A DNA stretch of 64,000 nucleotides from Struthidea cinerea (Eukaryota > Chordata > Aves > Passeriformes > Corcoracidae), in contig VZTI01002747.1 in the NCBI GenBank assembly GCA_013397865.1, positions 736,647 to 800,646 of the forward strand, written 5' to 3'. The notes under the pieces were generated by a model. It did not search any database. It was given only the letters and a program-made list of their open reading frames with translations, and was not told where the DNA came from. Made by a program: the position numbers and the translations under genes. Positions 23,723 through 36,843 of the stretch are shown here, one piece after another (position 1 is the first letter of the stretch; every line of letters begins with the position of its first letter).

Positions 23723-26504
23723 AATATTCAATTGATCATCAATAAATTCTGGCTAAAATGTTAGTATCTGATCTTGCAATAAGATATGCTGAAACAATCT
23801 TCCAGTTAAAGCACTGGACGCACAATGTTATAAAAAATATATGGTGTGACAGCTTGTAATAATGGAAAGGTATTAGCTGAAGTGGTCTTACTAACTGTGT
23901 ATTTTCCAGCAGAAAACTAAGAGACAACTCTTTGAATTCTAAATCTCACCAGGATAAGTCAAAAAAAAGATCTCATATTTTGAATAAGCAAAAATGAAAA
24001 GATTAAAAGCACTTTTCAACAAAGTAAACTTTCAAGCTTAAAAACGGCATTGGAAATGTTGACTATAAAATTACTTTCTCTCTAATTTAAGGAATATCAA
24101 AGAAAATTCCAAGTGAAATCAAAGACCCAGATTCACTAGAGGGAGAATTTCTTTCCTGGAGGAAACAGGAAAAAAAAATAGCTTACAGAAGAAGAGCATG
24201 TAGAAATAAGCTCTATTTATTTCACTGGGGAAGTCCATGTCCATCCTCAGACACCAAAGACTCAACATGAAACAATGTTTTAAAATCTTAAAGATAAATA
24301 TAAATTCTTACAGCTTAAAACACTGAGGAAATATGTCAGTCTGAAATGTTTCTATTTTATTTGCTGAACAAAATCTTTCAGTAACTTTTTAAATTTAAAT
24401 TGTAAAGTAATAGCAAAAATCAAGTTCTTATACCCAGACAAAACCTATTCTGGCTGTTGACTACAAAAAAAATTCTTAAATTATCACAGCATCTTAAGCA
24501 TTCAGTTGGTGTAGGGCAGCCTGCAGACTTGACATCTATTTTCTAAGGTCACCATTTAAACAGGATCACATAAAAAAATTTGCTTCTTATAAAGAACAAT
24601 TTACACAGAAGTGATTCACTTATGTGTGACATTTTATAAGACCGAATGTAGCACTGCTGGCACTCCAAAACCTCATATTAAAAAAAAACTGAAACATACC
24701 TCATAGGATGGTCAATGTCCTCTCTGGAGACAGAAAAATTGCTTACATTTAGGTTCAAAATTCTTGACCACTGTTTTACATTCATCAGAATACTTTTCCA
24801 AATTTAGACAAAAGGAAAGACAATGAATTATAGGTCAAAATTTCTGTAAATCTGAATTTAAGTCCAAATGTCTGAATCTGAATTTTAGTATCCAAATGTC
24901 AACTTTTCTATATTTATACTCTCTTTCTATTTGAAGATATATTTTTCCAGAATCTAATTATGTTTTTGGCAGAAACGTTGCCCAGAGCATTATGGAGTTC
25001 TGCAGATTTTTAACACCAGAACTCCTGGCAAAATCCCCATATAGCAGATAAAATTTTAGCAGAAAAAGCAAGAGAAAAAAATGCAGTAAAAATCAAAATT
25101 CTCTCTTCAACTCTTACATAACCACTGTTCTTTGAGCATACTTTCTCCTATTTGGCCAAAAATGAAAGACTGTAACAGGGCTCAAAAGTACCGTTTCAGA
25201 ATGGTGCACTTTTCATTGCAAGCAGTCTGAAGTTTCTGCAGTCAATTGTGCCAAATATTTTTCTCATAAAACAAGATCCTTTGAGAGAAAAAATAAATTT
25301 TAAAAAAATCATTAAAGTTTTTTTAGTATTTCATTACTCATGTACATATATTCTATGAGCCTGAAACTTTACTTATAACGTCCTTTTTCCCAAGCTAAAC
25401 TCCAACACATGGAATTCTAACAAACATTACAGAAAATTAAACACTAGAGGCAAGAAAGATAAAATTTTATGTTAAACTGTAAAGAAAGGCGAAGGATTTG
25501 TTAAAGAACATATGAAAAGAGTTTGAAATATTCACTGTCTTGATCATCTCCTCTGTGCAAAAAAACCCAATATTATGAATCACCAGCATGGAGAAGGAGT
25601 GAACTACTTCTGATTTCTCCCAACTAATCTTCTTATAATATCATCCCACAAAAAGAGAAAATTACTTAGTATTCCTGAGAAAAGAACATCATTAACTTCA
25701 TACATCATAGTATAATTTCATAAAAGAATTTTACAAAATCAATATAAGTTCTTCAATAATATTACAAAGTATTCTTAAGACATATATCCTTAATTTCTGC
25801 AAATTGTTTTGTAAGGAATATGGAACATCATTCCAGAGAAAGCCTAAATCTTAAACAGAATCAGAGGTCTCCAAATTTGTCCTTATGCTGCACAGTAGGT
25901 GCATCTTTACCACCAGAATTCTTGACAGATGCTTTCAGGTCTCTTATGCACCACTGAAGTCTGAAGATCTACAACAACCTTAGGCAATATAAACCAGTGC
26001 TTTTACTTTACTGTCAAAAGTGGTTGTCTCATGTGTTGTTTTTTCTCCCTAATATCCAACATAAAAATCCCTCACTCTTCCCTAAATATACGTTTGAAAA
26101 GCAAGTCAGAAATCCCCAACTGGGATCATTATGCTTGAGCTAACTGATTATAAATGGGTGCATTGTTAATTTTACAGCTGATTCTAGTTCTAGCTGCAAA
26201 TTATCTTAGATTGTAAATCCAAGGTTCTTTATGAGATTCTCTTAAATTTAACCCCAAAATATTCAAGGCAAATACAAAAAAATTTTGAAGTTGTAATTTT
26301 CACTAAGTATATATACACATCTAAATATGTATGTCTAATAAAACAGTACCTTCCAAAATTACAGAATTAACACCTCCATCAAAAAAAGCATAAATACTAA
26401 ACTTCTAAAAAAAGTTAACAGAAAGAAGTTAACCTTTTGAAAGGGGAAAAAATAAAATTCAGAAATTATATTCTCTGTACAAATCTTGCATTCTGTGGCT
26501 CAAG

Positions 26505-26535
<31 letters not shown>

Positions 26536-26541
26536 AAAAAA
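26505..26541. repeat. (AAAAC)n microsatellite with poly(A)
   Basis: Five consecutive AAAAC-type units run into an uninterrupted stretch of 11 A. The tract could be an old poly(A) tail, but no retroposed body is seen upstream (+) of it. Confidence 0.85.
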
Positions 26542-29500
26542 TTCCAAGAAATGTAAACCACAAAAAATTTTAAATTGAGAGCAAGGAGGAGATTCAAATG
26601 GCAGAAATATTCCTAGAAACATCGTGGACATTTTGGGCACCAGCACAGGATTTAAATCGGAGCTTGTGAAGGTCAAAGGAGCTCATAAGAAAGAATATAA
26701 AAGGATCACTTACAAGGGCAAGGTTGAGATCACTTACAAGGTTGAGAAGCTAAAAAAGAGGTTTAGATGAGGTCAGAAGTAGAACATTTGTTGCTTTTTT
26801 ATTGTATTTAAAGAAAGAAGACTTGGATTACAGAAGCTGGAAATAAACATGATGGTACACAAGACGTGCATAACTAATTGGATCAATTCCTCAACCAGCT
26901 GATAGGCTTTGAGCATTATCTCACAACTGTAGGAGAACAATATATTCAAAACATATAAAAGTTTTTACTCAAAAGCTTTGCAATAAACTTTAAATACCAC
27001 AAAATATTTTTTAATGAATGGGCCTTCCTGCTGGATTCAGCTGGATGAACATTTATTGAAGCACTAATTGTCAGCACTACTTTCAGATCTCCATCAGTTC
27101 TCATAAATGTCCATATGTTCTTTGGTTTGAAAGTGCAGCTTAATGACACAGGAAAGTGCAAGCCAATTTATCATCCTTCCTTAACCTTTTGAAAAATAAA
27201 TTAGTTTTTATGAGAAACAATCACAGTAAATAAAGTAAAAAGCATTTCAATTCTATCATAATATGGTGTCATTCTGCATTAAGTCTTAATGCAATTGCTT
27301 AACTTTAAAATTATTCAAATCAATCACTTTTTTTTTCTCTGACCTGGAGTTTAGTATCTCTAGAACGGCAAAGACAAGGACCAACTTTCCAAATAGCTTT
27401 ATATGTTTGAGATGTGACTACCGACCAGGTGTTTGTACATCTCTCTCAGCAGAGCCACATTTCTACAGTACAACCTCTACTTTCAACATATTTATACTAG
27501 TATAAAAGTCTTTGTGCTATAGGGATTTATTGTCCCTTTAGAAACCTACATTTACGTGAAGCATTTTAACTGGTGTAACTGAATCCACACTAGAGGGTGC
27601 TGCTATTTTAATTGTAAAAGGTTTTACACATATTGCAGCTTCAGAGCAGTACATTTTGTAATGTTTCAGAAGCGTTTTCTTGCTATCTGGGACAGCAAAT
27701 TACTACCAAATGAGAATTAAACTTATGATCACAGACAGGCTTTTGTGCTGAAGTTCACGTTTTGTGATGTGCAGCCCTAGCCAACTGTACATAAAATAAA
27801 TGCAATCTACTAACTCATGTAGTGTGTTAGAACCTGTATTTAATGCTTCAAAGCAACAAAATTCATAATAAACACAGGAGGGTCTTTTTCCCCCATCTGT
27901 CTCACTATAGCTCACCAGACACATCACTGGTACATGTCAAGTCTTGCTCCAAATCTAGAAGTTGGTTATTATTTGCTGTCATAATTGCACATCAGTGCTT
28001 GCATTTAATGTTTGAATAAATTAGTAAAGAGAATGAAGAATTTTTAGCATCAGAAAAACAGTTTGTAAAATGAATGCTGACAGATTTGAAACTGCACAAA
28101 ATTGTACTGATTCTTCCAAAAACAAGAGTATGTACTTTTTCCATGTTGCATTAAGATTAAAAAGGAAAATACACTTTACAAAGTACATACAACTTGAAAG
28201 CTTCAAATAGAATTTTGCCTCAGGCTGCAGAATAGCCTTTGCAGGAGCTGACTTCCATACCAATAATACTCCATCTTCCTTGATCCATATGAAGCAACAT
28301 TTATATGCTGCCGCATATCTGATCTCCCTACTCACACTTCAAACTTTCTGAGAGCATGGGCATTCCTGGAAGGTCTAGTGCATCACGTCAGGGCCCACTT
28401 GTCCTGGTCCACATTTCCACTGTTCATCCAGTACCAAACCCACCCCAGAATACATAATACAGATAAGAATGAACTGGGAAGATATAGTTGATCTTCTCAC
28501 TTAGCTTTTACTTCCCCAGAGACTTCTGTCTCTCAGGATTTATCCAAAGAATAAGGGGAGAGGAGAAGATATTGATCTACCTTCTCTCTTCTACCATTTC
28601 CACAGACAAAAGGAAAAGATGCATAAATACAAGCCAAGTGAAGGGAAAGATGACATGGCAAATAACAAGCCTGATGCCACAGAGGGATGCTATGAGAAAA
28701 TGTTCTGTGAGCTGACGGCTATAAACCCAGTTTATCAGCACTGGACTGAATGAAAATAAAGATTTTACTCTAGTTCCAGTTCCTACAAAGATAAAAGAAA
28801 GAGAAAAAAACCCTCAGAAAATTATAACAAATGTACAGATGCAGTGATTAAGGGGTACTATGTACATTGCACTGTACAGATCTTAAAAAAAAATATTAAA
28901 AAATCCAGAAGAAAAATAATTTTTTTAAAAGGTAAAACTAAGAATTTGAAACATTTCTAAGACTTCTTGATTTCTGGTCTCTTCCCCCCACTCTCTGTTT
29001 CTCTATTTCTTCTGCCCCTTCCCCTCTTCCCCCATTCTGTGCCTCCTTCTGTCTATTTTTGAGAAAAAAAAAAAACAGATAATGACATGCTTCATTTAGT
29101 TGTCAGAGAGATATAAGCACTATTTAAATTTTTCAGGTGCATCTCCACTTTGAAAAAGCTTAGTTTATTCATCCAAAGAAAAAGCCATTAGGTAAAACCT
29201 GCCAGTAACAAATAGCAAATATTCATATTAGAATAGCTAGCAAAACATTACACTAGAAAGCACTCATTTAAAGGATGTATTAAAATTTTTTAAATAATAT
29301 ATTTGTATAAAATTATGTTCTCTGTTTACTGACAATTTTGTAAATCTAATCTAATCTTTGTACAAATATATGTTGTGAATCATTTACACAGCTGCAGGAA
29401 TACCTCCAGTAGTTAAAACTCCTTTAATTTTTTCTGAGAATCTATACAGAAAGATTTTCATATCTCATATTAAGATCACCAGCCTAACTTTGGTAGTCAA

Positions 29501-31224
29501 AACAACTATCCACACACTTCACTGGTATTAAGGTTCAAAGAATTCTAAACATCCCATAAAACAACCTGTTTCAGGGTTACAACATCCAAGGGAAGACCAA
29601 CATTACAGATCTCTAAAGTCCTATTTCTCGTCCCCTTTTGTTATTCAACAACATGGGTTGAATGAACATAAGAATGGACAGATTACGAAAATTGTTCCTT
29701 GAGGCAACTAAGACAATTCTTTCAAAACACTTTTTTTAATATTATCTCATAAATGAGGTGGTTTCTTGTTTTACTCCATGTACAAATTGAAAATCTGATT
29801 TTTAAGAAAATCTATCACTGAATACAGATTTGTTATTTAACGATTGACAAGGTAAGTAAGTTTTACCATTTCATAATAATTCAAATTATATTCTTAAGAA
29901 ATGTTTTAGAAACAACAGGTCATTTAGCAATTCTCTCCACCACCTAGCCAGAAGTCTGTAAAATGTTATTATTTGATTTACTATTTATGATACTGCTAAC
30001 ATGTATAATCCATACCACCCGAGGCATTTTCTCTTTGCTGCAAGAGTAATGTTAAATCTCATAAGAGATGCAAAATATATATTTGCATGGAGAAATGCAC
30101 AATTCAGAGAACCAGAATGATTTGGGTCGGAAGCAACCTTTCATTAGTGAAATCTTTTCCTCAGAATCCACTTTTAACGCAGTAGGAAAAAATATGTCTT
30201 TCAAAACTTGTTCTGTTTATTAGCAAAACCATTTGTGACTTATTTATTTCCATCTAGTCTGTTTTACTTAAATTTGCCCTTAACTTTTTTCCCAAACACT
30301 TGAAACTTCTATATGCACAAGGTTCTATGAAGTTTGATTAATTCAGACAGCCTTCTGTGGACAAGTAATCTTGCTCAATTTATCTATCTGTTTGCACAGC
30401 TTCTTGTATACTGATGTCATCTGGAAAAAGGAGGTGAAGTTCCCAAGTGGCTGATATAGAATCAACCAGTACGGATAAATCATTTTACAGCTGTAAATAC
30501 ATATTTTGGCATAGTTTATGTCTCACCATATAATGTAATTTTTACACAAGAAGATATTGTCTGTCTGTAAAATGGAAAGAGCACAACACAAAGACTAGAT
30601 AATACTTACGAGGAGGGGTTGCTGAGCCAAGCAGACCTTGCTGTCAGCCAGCATAGTCATTCCTGTATTCTTAGTTAATGTCACTTTGGAAAAAGGTCAG
30701 TTCTGTATGTACATGAAAAAAATACTGAAATGATAAAGTCAGAAAGCATACTTGGAAACAAAAAAAATTTAAAATGCAAGCTATGTGCAGTACAAAGGAA
30801 AATACAGAAGCACAAACTCTGAATTTTATCTTACTTTCCCTAGTCATTATGGTCATTTCAAGGACCATTTCAAATAGTTCTGTGCATAACATTTCTTAAT
30901 AATCTTTTTTTACAAAGGCTGCAATAATTCAACTACTATTATAAGATTACAGCCATATTAGGATGCTACAGTCCTCACCCCACTGCAAATCTAGCACACC
31001 CTGAAAACAAGCATGCTGAAGGAAAGGCATTTGTAAGTGTATTGTCACAGGATTTCACTTCCTGTTCCCTTTGCCACTGTTCCTAGCAGTGAATCATTCT
31101 AAGCATCCAGAAGATACTCTAAAAACACTCCACTCTGGTAAAAATACATGGGAATATATAAAGAGCTTCTGATTCTTCATTTCCAAAACCAAGGAAATGC
31201 AGCCATTCCTAAGACAAGGATCAG
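26542..31224. other. 4.7 kb of unique AT-rich DNA
   Basis: No gene or transposon is recognised. There is an interleaved direct repeat at 26704-26747, a pyrimidine-rich tract at 28977-29060 and short A runs. ORFs are at most 104 codons and show no known domain. Confidence 0.5.
28977..29060. repeat. Polypyrimidine-rich tract
   Basis: This is about 84 bases made mostly of C and T on the + strand (CTTCC, CCCTC and TCTTC steps), followed directly by a 12-A run at 29064-29075. It is low-complexity sequence. Confidence 0.7.
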
Positions 31225-32027
31225 AGTTGTACGACCGCACATTAATGCAGCAGGACGTGCCCCCTATCACAGGAGGGTTTATCTGTTCTGCCTATCAGGT
31301 TGGTGCAATAGCTCAGGGCATCTTACCCCTCACATGAATTTACTAATTGGTGAAATAACTCCATGAGGAGAGCCTGCCTGGTAGTGAGTTCTTTCGGCGC
31401 CATGAAGGTCACATTCCCAACTGCCAATAAACATCTTGCCTTGAAAGCAAGGATTGTAGGAAGATACGCTGGAATTTCTGGCTGACAGACACTTCACTTT
31501 ACAAACTATAAAAGCCACATCAAACTTTCACAAGGCAGAAGTCTTCTGCACACTCCCTGGAAATGTGCGGGGTCTTTTCCCCAAAGCTGGGGCACCAACT
31601 TTCGTAGTTACTTTCCCAAGGGTTGAGTGAAAGGACTCTGTGAACCCCATCACCAATTTGGTGGTAAGTTACATTGATGCCTATTCTATAATATTTCTTT
31701 GCTAGCTCTTTATCTATATATAAATACAGATATAGATAGCTATATATCTATATATAGATACCTTTACGTTGTGCACTATTATGTCATCTACTAGTAGTTC
31801 TTTTGTTTTATCCTGTGTAGTAAGTAACTCTGTTAAAGGTGTTTTGTCTGTTAATCTCCTGTCTATTCAATAAATAACTCATTTTATAACAGACCTGATC
31901 TGCCATTCTTGAGGACTTGCAAGCCAGAGCGATTTAAGTGCAGGTCACCTGAGTAGAGCTGCTGCCAAAAATCTGAGCCTAAGGCAGGCCCTGTCTAGAG
32001 CTCTCACTCAATCCCTAACAGTTGTAC
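31225..32027 (+). mobile_element. LTR-like element bounded by an 8-bp direct repeat
   Basis: A TATA box (TATAAAAG) lies at 31507-31514 and AATAAA at 31869-31874, both on the + strand. About 145 bp of U5-like, GC-richer sequence follows, ending in CCCTAACA at 32013-32020. The octamer AGTTGTAC occurs at 31225-31232 and again at 32020-32027, just at the two edges of the compositionally distinct segment, so it may be a target-site duplication. The inner left edge does not start with a clean TG, so the ends are uncertain. An unusually long interval between TATA and AATAAA (about 355 bp) holds an AT palindrome. An ERVL-like or otherwise atypical LTR is the best reading. An isolated promoter or 3' exon is the alternative. 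Confidence 0.45.
31711..31760. repeat. AT-rich inverted repeat
   Basis: The 12-bp arm TATCTATATATA (31711-31722) is perfectly complementary to TATATATAGATA (31749-31760). The 26-base interval between them is itself rich in TAGATA/TATC steps. The tract could form a cruciform. Confidence 0.8.
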
Positions 32028-35000
32028 TGAAGATGATGCAGCAACATTTAGAGATGTATATTACCTGATGTGGGACAGGTCCAAGGTCTGAAAAACACAA
32101 GACTGGGCAGAGACTGAGCTGTGAAACTAGGACAGGACTTTATTACCATGAAATCAAAGTAGCCAGAAAAATGTGGGAAAAGCCATCTCATTGTTTCATT
32201 TTATCTGTGCAGAAAAAAAAGAAATCCAACTTGGAAATGTTTTATCACAAAAAATTTGTCTAATTTACATCTTAATGTACAGGTGGCACTGAACCAAGAT
32301 TTTATTTAGTTTGGAAACTGCTAAAAATGCTTAGATGTGTAAGCAATTTGAGTTAGTGAAAGGCACGGCAACCAGCTAACAACCATCCCACTCAAATAAG
32401 TATGGGCTGGAACTGCAAACACCTATCTGAAGCTGAGACGATGCAGTCTGCATAGCCAGGAATGGGTAATACCTGTAAATAATTATCAAAGGTAGTGGCT
32501 GGAGTAGACCATAGCTAGATATCCTTTGTCCACAAAACATATCCTGAAGCATTACATTTTGCAACTTCATGAAACCACTTTGGCTTGCATGAGTATTACA
32601 GCTTTATTACGTAGTCACAACTAAAGTTGGTCTAACACACTCCCTTGTCTAAAAACTTGCAAAAAGTTTAGCTTTTCATTTACTTTTATTTTGATCTAGA
32701 TATGAAAATTATCTGATATTTCTTTTTTGAAGTTCTAAAGTCAAAGTCAATGATAAAATAAGGCACAGAATAATGCAAATGATATGTAGTAAAAAGAAAA
32801 ATTAAGTCTTCTGAGATTCCACAGGGAGACACTTATTGCCAAAATTAAAAGAAAGATAAGAAAAGAAAAAAAGACCATGGTATTTTGTATTCAAGTATAG
32901 ACATACAGGCATTGTAGGTTCTTCCTTGAAAACATCACACAAATTCAAAACACATTCACACTATCCCTACTTACCCTGTCAACTTCAGACATTTTATGGA
33001 ATATTTCTCTCACAAAAGCTCACAACTCTATACAAGCAGAACATTTATTTTCTAGAATATAGGAATACATGTCATTATGTATTTGACTAGTTATGTAAGG
33101 CTAATAATCTAAGGAAGGAAAGATGGATCTCAAAGTTACCTGATATTTAGGTATCATTTAAATTAATAGCACGTATTAGTTTTTCAATCTATTAGAAGTT
33201 TTTGAGATTTTCAAGAGACCTGATATGTGACTTTATCCACCAGATAGCTAGTGTAGTGCTAGAACTTCCAAAAACCATATTCCCTTCACCCACACTGTAT
33301 TCTGCTCTACACTGCCACGCGATCAGAGGGCAGGCTAAGACAATGAATACAAGAAAACCTTGTGATAAGAAACCTGAGTTCTGGAGAAGGTTACTTCGAC
33401 TGCCCTGACACAGGCTGTTTTCTGGAGAGAAGCACCTTGCTATGACTTTCCGCAACAGCATATTTTTTGCCCACATTTGTAGGACCCAATTTTAAAAAAA
33501 AAAAAAAAAAGGAAATATTCAACATCAAAATAGGGATGATGGTATAGAATGAAAACATGCAAAATCCAGTGAAAAACATATCAACATCTCTGTAACCTAA
33601 AATAAATACGTGCTGTACACACAGAACTGTGTTTCACATTTAGTGTCCAATGCCACAAAGCTAGCTTTATTTTCTATTTATTGGTATTGTCATAATACAA
33701 AAAATAAATACCATTTGTTAGGAAGGCAGCTGGTACACAAAATTAACAGACATATTCTGCTTCAGGGCATGAATACAAGAAAATTGTCAGACATTAATAA
33801 TGTAGACAGAGCATTTTCCTGGGAAAATGAAGATCCAATGGAACAACAGATAAATCATGCCCAACTGCTCACTGTTTGTTGTTTCACAATCTGTTGTATT
33901 TTATTGAATATGACTAGTACAAGTCTGTTACAGCCATAAAAAAATTAGCAGAAATTAATATGTAAATTACTGTAGTGTTTGTGTGGTAATCCATTTCATT
34001 AATTTGAATTCACTGACATCACTGTGTAATCTAAATTTATGAGGTTTTCAACTGCCACTCCATGGAGAATTCAACATTTATTGAATTTTGCTTTAGAAGA
34101 ATTTTGTGCATTAAATAATACTTGCAGGGCAGTAATGTACATGAATGGCTTGGAATTTAATTTATATAATATATACCAGGCATTTTGCCTGTGAGAAGAC
34201 ATATAACCTACAGTACAAGAAAAAAAATAAGGCATTTAGATAGTTCCTTTTAAAACATTTATGGACAGCAATGAAAACAAATTATTGGAAGGCGGAACAA
34301 AGAAAGTTTTTGAAGTTCTCAGTGAAGTAAATATTGCTCAATTATTTTGTTGAAACAAATGCAAATCTTCTTGTAAGGGCTTTATTGTGTGTAGAACTTG
34401 AGTTGAAGAAAAAAGGCACAGAATAAATCCCATACAAATCTGAACAAGAAGGTTTATCAATACATAGGCCAGCTTGAAGGTTAAAGTTTCAATACCAAGT
34501 TTTGGAAAACAGCAGCAAGAAAAGAAATATAAAGAACAAAATTCTTTACCATTCAACACTTTAAATAACATCTGGATACAAAGATAGCAAATGCTTTGCA
34601 TGATCTTGGCTTTAATATCCTCTAGTTTTCTAGATGTAAAACAGTTATCAAAATAACATGATACTATCAAAATGTTTCTCAAGAAAATACTGAAAAAAGC
34701 ATGTTAACATGCTTTCTGAAGAAAAGAGGAAATACAACAGAAAAGATAGAACAAAACATTTACTCAGTTATGAAGACCTAATTTTAGAAGGACAACAAAG
34801 TGAAGGTTAAAAAATATTTCTATGGTCAAAAGGTTTTATTTTCAATTATTGACAGCATAAAGTGGGGTTTTCCCCCACTGTGATTCTAAATGTTTTGATA
34901 TGACCTATTTGCTGGTGGGATGCACTACTAGGTTTATTATTTTGCAATATGCAGTTTTGTTAAGCAACAGGATTGTTTCATTACTGTGGCTCACTGAAGT

Positions 35001-36459
35001 ATTTATCTAGGAGTGCCTATGGTGCAGTTTTACCCCTACATATTTCAGTCTTTTTCACACACAGACATGTATCCATAAACAAAGTGAGTTTTCATGTATC
35101 ATCTAGCCTTTGAATGAAGAAAACTGCTTTGAAATGGGGCTTTGGGGGTAAGGCAAGGGAGGGTATGATTTTAGATTTGTTTAACCATGACACAATGAGG
35201 AATATATTCCCAACCAGGAACGAATCTTTCACACTTGCCAAATCCTCCTGTGAGCATTCCCTGCAGCTCTGCTGACTACCAGAACACCTGTCTGCTCCAA
35301 GGTCACAGATTCAATGTCACATTGCAGTGAACATGCTCACACACAATTAGGATTTCAGTATCATCTTGCAAGAAATTCTGGTATCCCTGTTATTTTACTT
35401 ATAATTGATTACTGGGTAATTATACTTTGTGAATTGGTATGATTTTATAAATCATAACCTTGAAATTAGTTTATCTGACTAGCAGAGAAGCAAGTAAAGA
35501 TATGACCCAAAGAAGCATGTACAGATAGAAGTCTCTCTTAGATGGAATGGTTACAGTCCATTTATTTGTATCACTTACATGGAGATAGCATTTCCATAGG
35601 TTTCTTTGCATTGATTGCCTACTAAAGGAATCTTTTTTTCTTTTTATCCTTTTTCAAGAGGTATGTTTTATAGTTAAAATGTCATCTGTTTTTTGCCTCC
35701 TAAAACACTTCCAACTACTTGCTATTTAGGAAGCTGTTTCATGCAGAGACTTAAAAAATGCTATATTTTTCCTAATATTGAATAAACATATAAATTAAGC
35801 AACCATTACATGCCCATAGAACTGCATTCAGGTGTAAATTATAAAGACAAGTAAGAACTATTGCAGGAGTCTCTGTTTTGCCTTAACCTTGGCATTAAAG
35901 GAATGTAATACATAACTTTGTTCTGTTCCCCTGAGTAACTGTAATGTTAGAATCCTATCCTCCAGTTGTTCTGAGATTGAAGCCTTCTGTTCATGTCTGT
36001 AACTATAATTTTTCTACCCCAAGTTTTGCAAAACATAGTAAGCAATTGTCAGGAGACACACATTCCTCAACAGTACTCAACCTACTTACCAGCCACCTCT
36101 TCCTCAACTCAGGTCCTTGAGAGAAACATTTCCTTTTTACAATGTCAAGTTAAGCTGTTCTTTCCTCTTATCCACAAATGGAATAACAGATTTTATAGGT
36201 GAGAAAAGGGGAATGATTCAACTCTTCAGATGCTTCAAATGCTCAGAGGAATAGTGATCCCACTGCTGTCCCTCACAGAAAAATTCCAATTGTCACAGCA
36301 GAAATCCATGTAAAGACCCACTCATCATGGATCTTGTAAATCTGCTTCCTCTTAAATTCTGTAAGCATTGCATGGTTCTGCATATGCTGAAAAATTGCTT
36401 TCTACTGAAAAAGAAATAAACACATGCATCCTGGTCTCAATTAAAACACAGTTAAAATG
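32028..36459. other. 4.4 kb of unique AT-rich DNA
   Basis: No gene or transposon is recognised. A 17-A run lies at 33494-33510. ORFs reach 114 codons (34338-34682, minus) without any recognisable domain. Confidence 0.5.
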
Positions 36460-36465
36460 ACACCT
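36460..36465. repeat. Target-site duplication, left copy (ACACCT)
   Basis: ACACCT abuts the TGTCG start of the solo LTR and is repeated exactly at 36838-36843. A 6-bp duplication is typical of class II (ERVK-like) integrases. Confidence 0.85.
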
Positions 36466-36837
36466 TGTCGCTGTTACATCCAAGGCGTATAAAGAAAACG
36501 ACACAGAGTCCAGGCTCATGAACAGTGGAAGCCGAAGCTTTTCTTTAATAATTTTCTGACTACTATATAGGATAGATCACAAAAAGTGTGTTGAGTGGCA
36601 ATAGGTAATTGGTTCCTCAGCCATCCACTCCTTGAGAGGATTGGCCGAGTCCTAAGAGACCTATTCCATAATATTTTCAAAGTCAAAGCCGTAACAATCT
36701 TGCAAAACAACTTGAGGGTGCAAGTTTATGAAACTGTGACCTTGTTTAAAACAGTTTACATAGGAAAGACAGTCTTCTCACAGAATATTGAGAAAAGGCT
36801 GAAGAATTTCTCTGATTCTAGCTTTTTAGCACCTACA
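36466..36837 (-). mobile_element. Solo ERV LTR, class II (ERVK-like), 372 bp
   Basis: This is a complete LTR with terminal TGT...ACA ends, flanked by perfect 6-bp target-site duplications. Read on the minus strand it has a U3 with CCAAT-type motifs, a TATA-like TCCTATATAG (complement near 36566-36575) and a polyadenylation signal ATTAAA just downstream (complement near 36544-36549). About 75 bp of U5 ends in GTAACAGCGACA at 36466. The order TATA, poly(A) signal, U5 fixes the minus orientation. No internal retroviral sequence lies between the duplications, so it arose by recombination between the two LTRs of a former provirus. The ORFs overlapping it on both strands are not genes. Confidence 0.88.
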
Positions 36838-36843
36838 ACACCT
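36838..36843. repeat. Target-site duplication, right copy (ACACCT)
   Basis: This is an exact copy of the 6-bp duplication at 36460-36465. It directly follows the LTR end CTACA. Confidence 0.85.

Larger units (their letters stand above)
17481..26504. other. 9 kb of unique AT-rich DNA with microsatellites only
   Basis: No gene or recognisable transposon is seen. The visible features are an alternating purine-pyrimidine palindromic tract (17539-17564), a (TTTG)n run (18121-18144), a 24-bp tandem duplication (21221-21268), a TTG-rich patch (21326-21360) and a short (TGTA)n run (23706-23722). ORFs here are all under 100 codons and lack recognisable domains. Confidence 0.5.

Noticed and set aside
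28021..28335. 104-codon ORF on the minus strand
   Set aside because: No domain, no splice context and no compositional sign of coding.
34338..34682. 114-codon Cys/Phe-rich ORF on the minus strand
   Set aside because: The Cys/Phe/Leu content follows from A/T-rich triplets on the opposite strand, and there is no recognisable motif.
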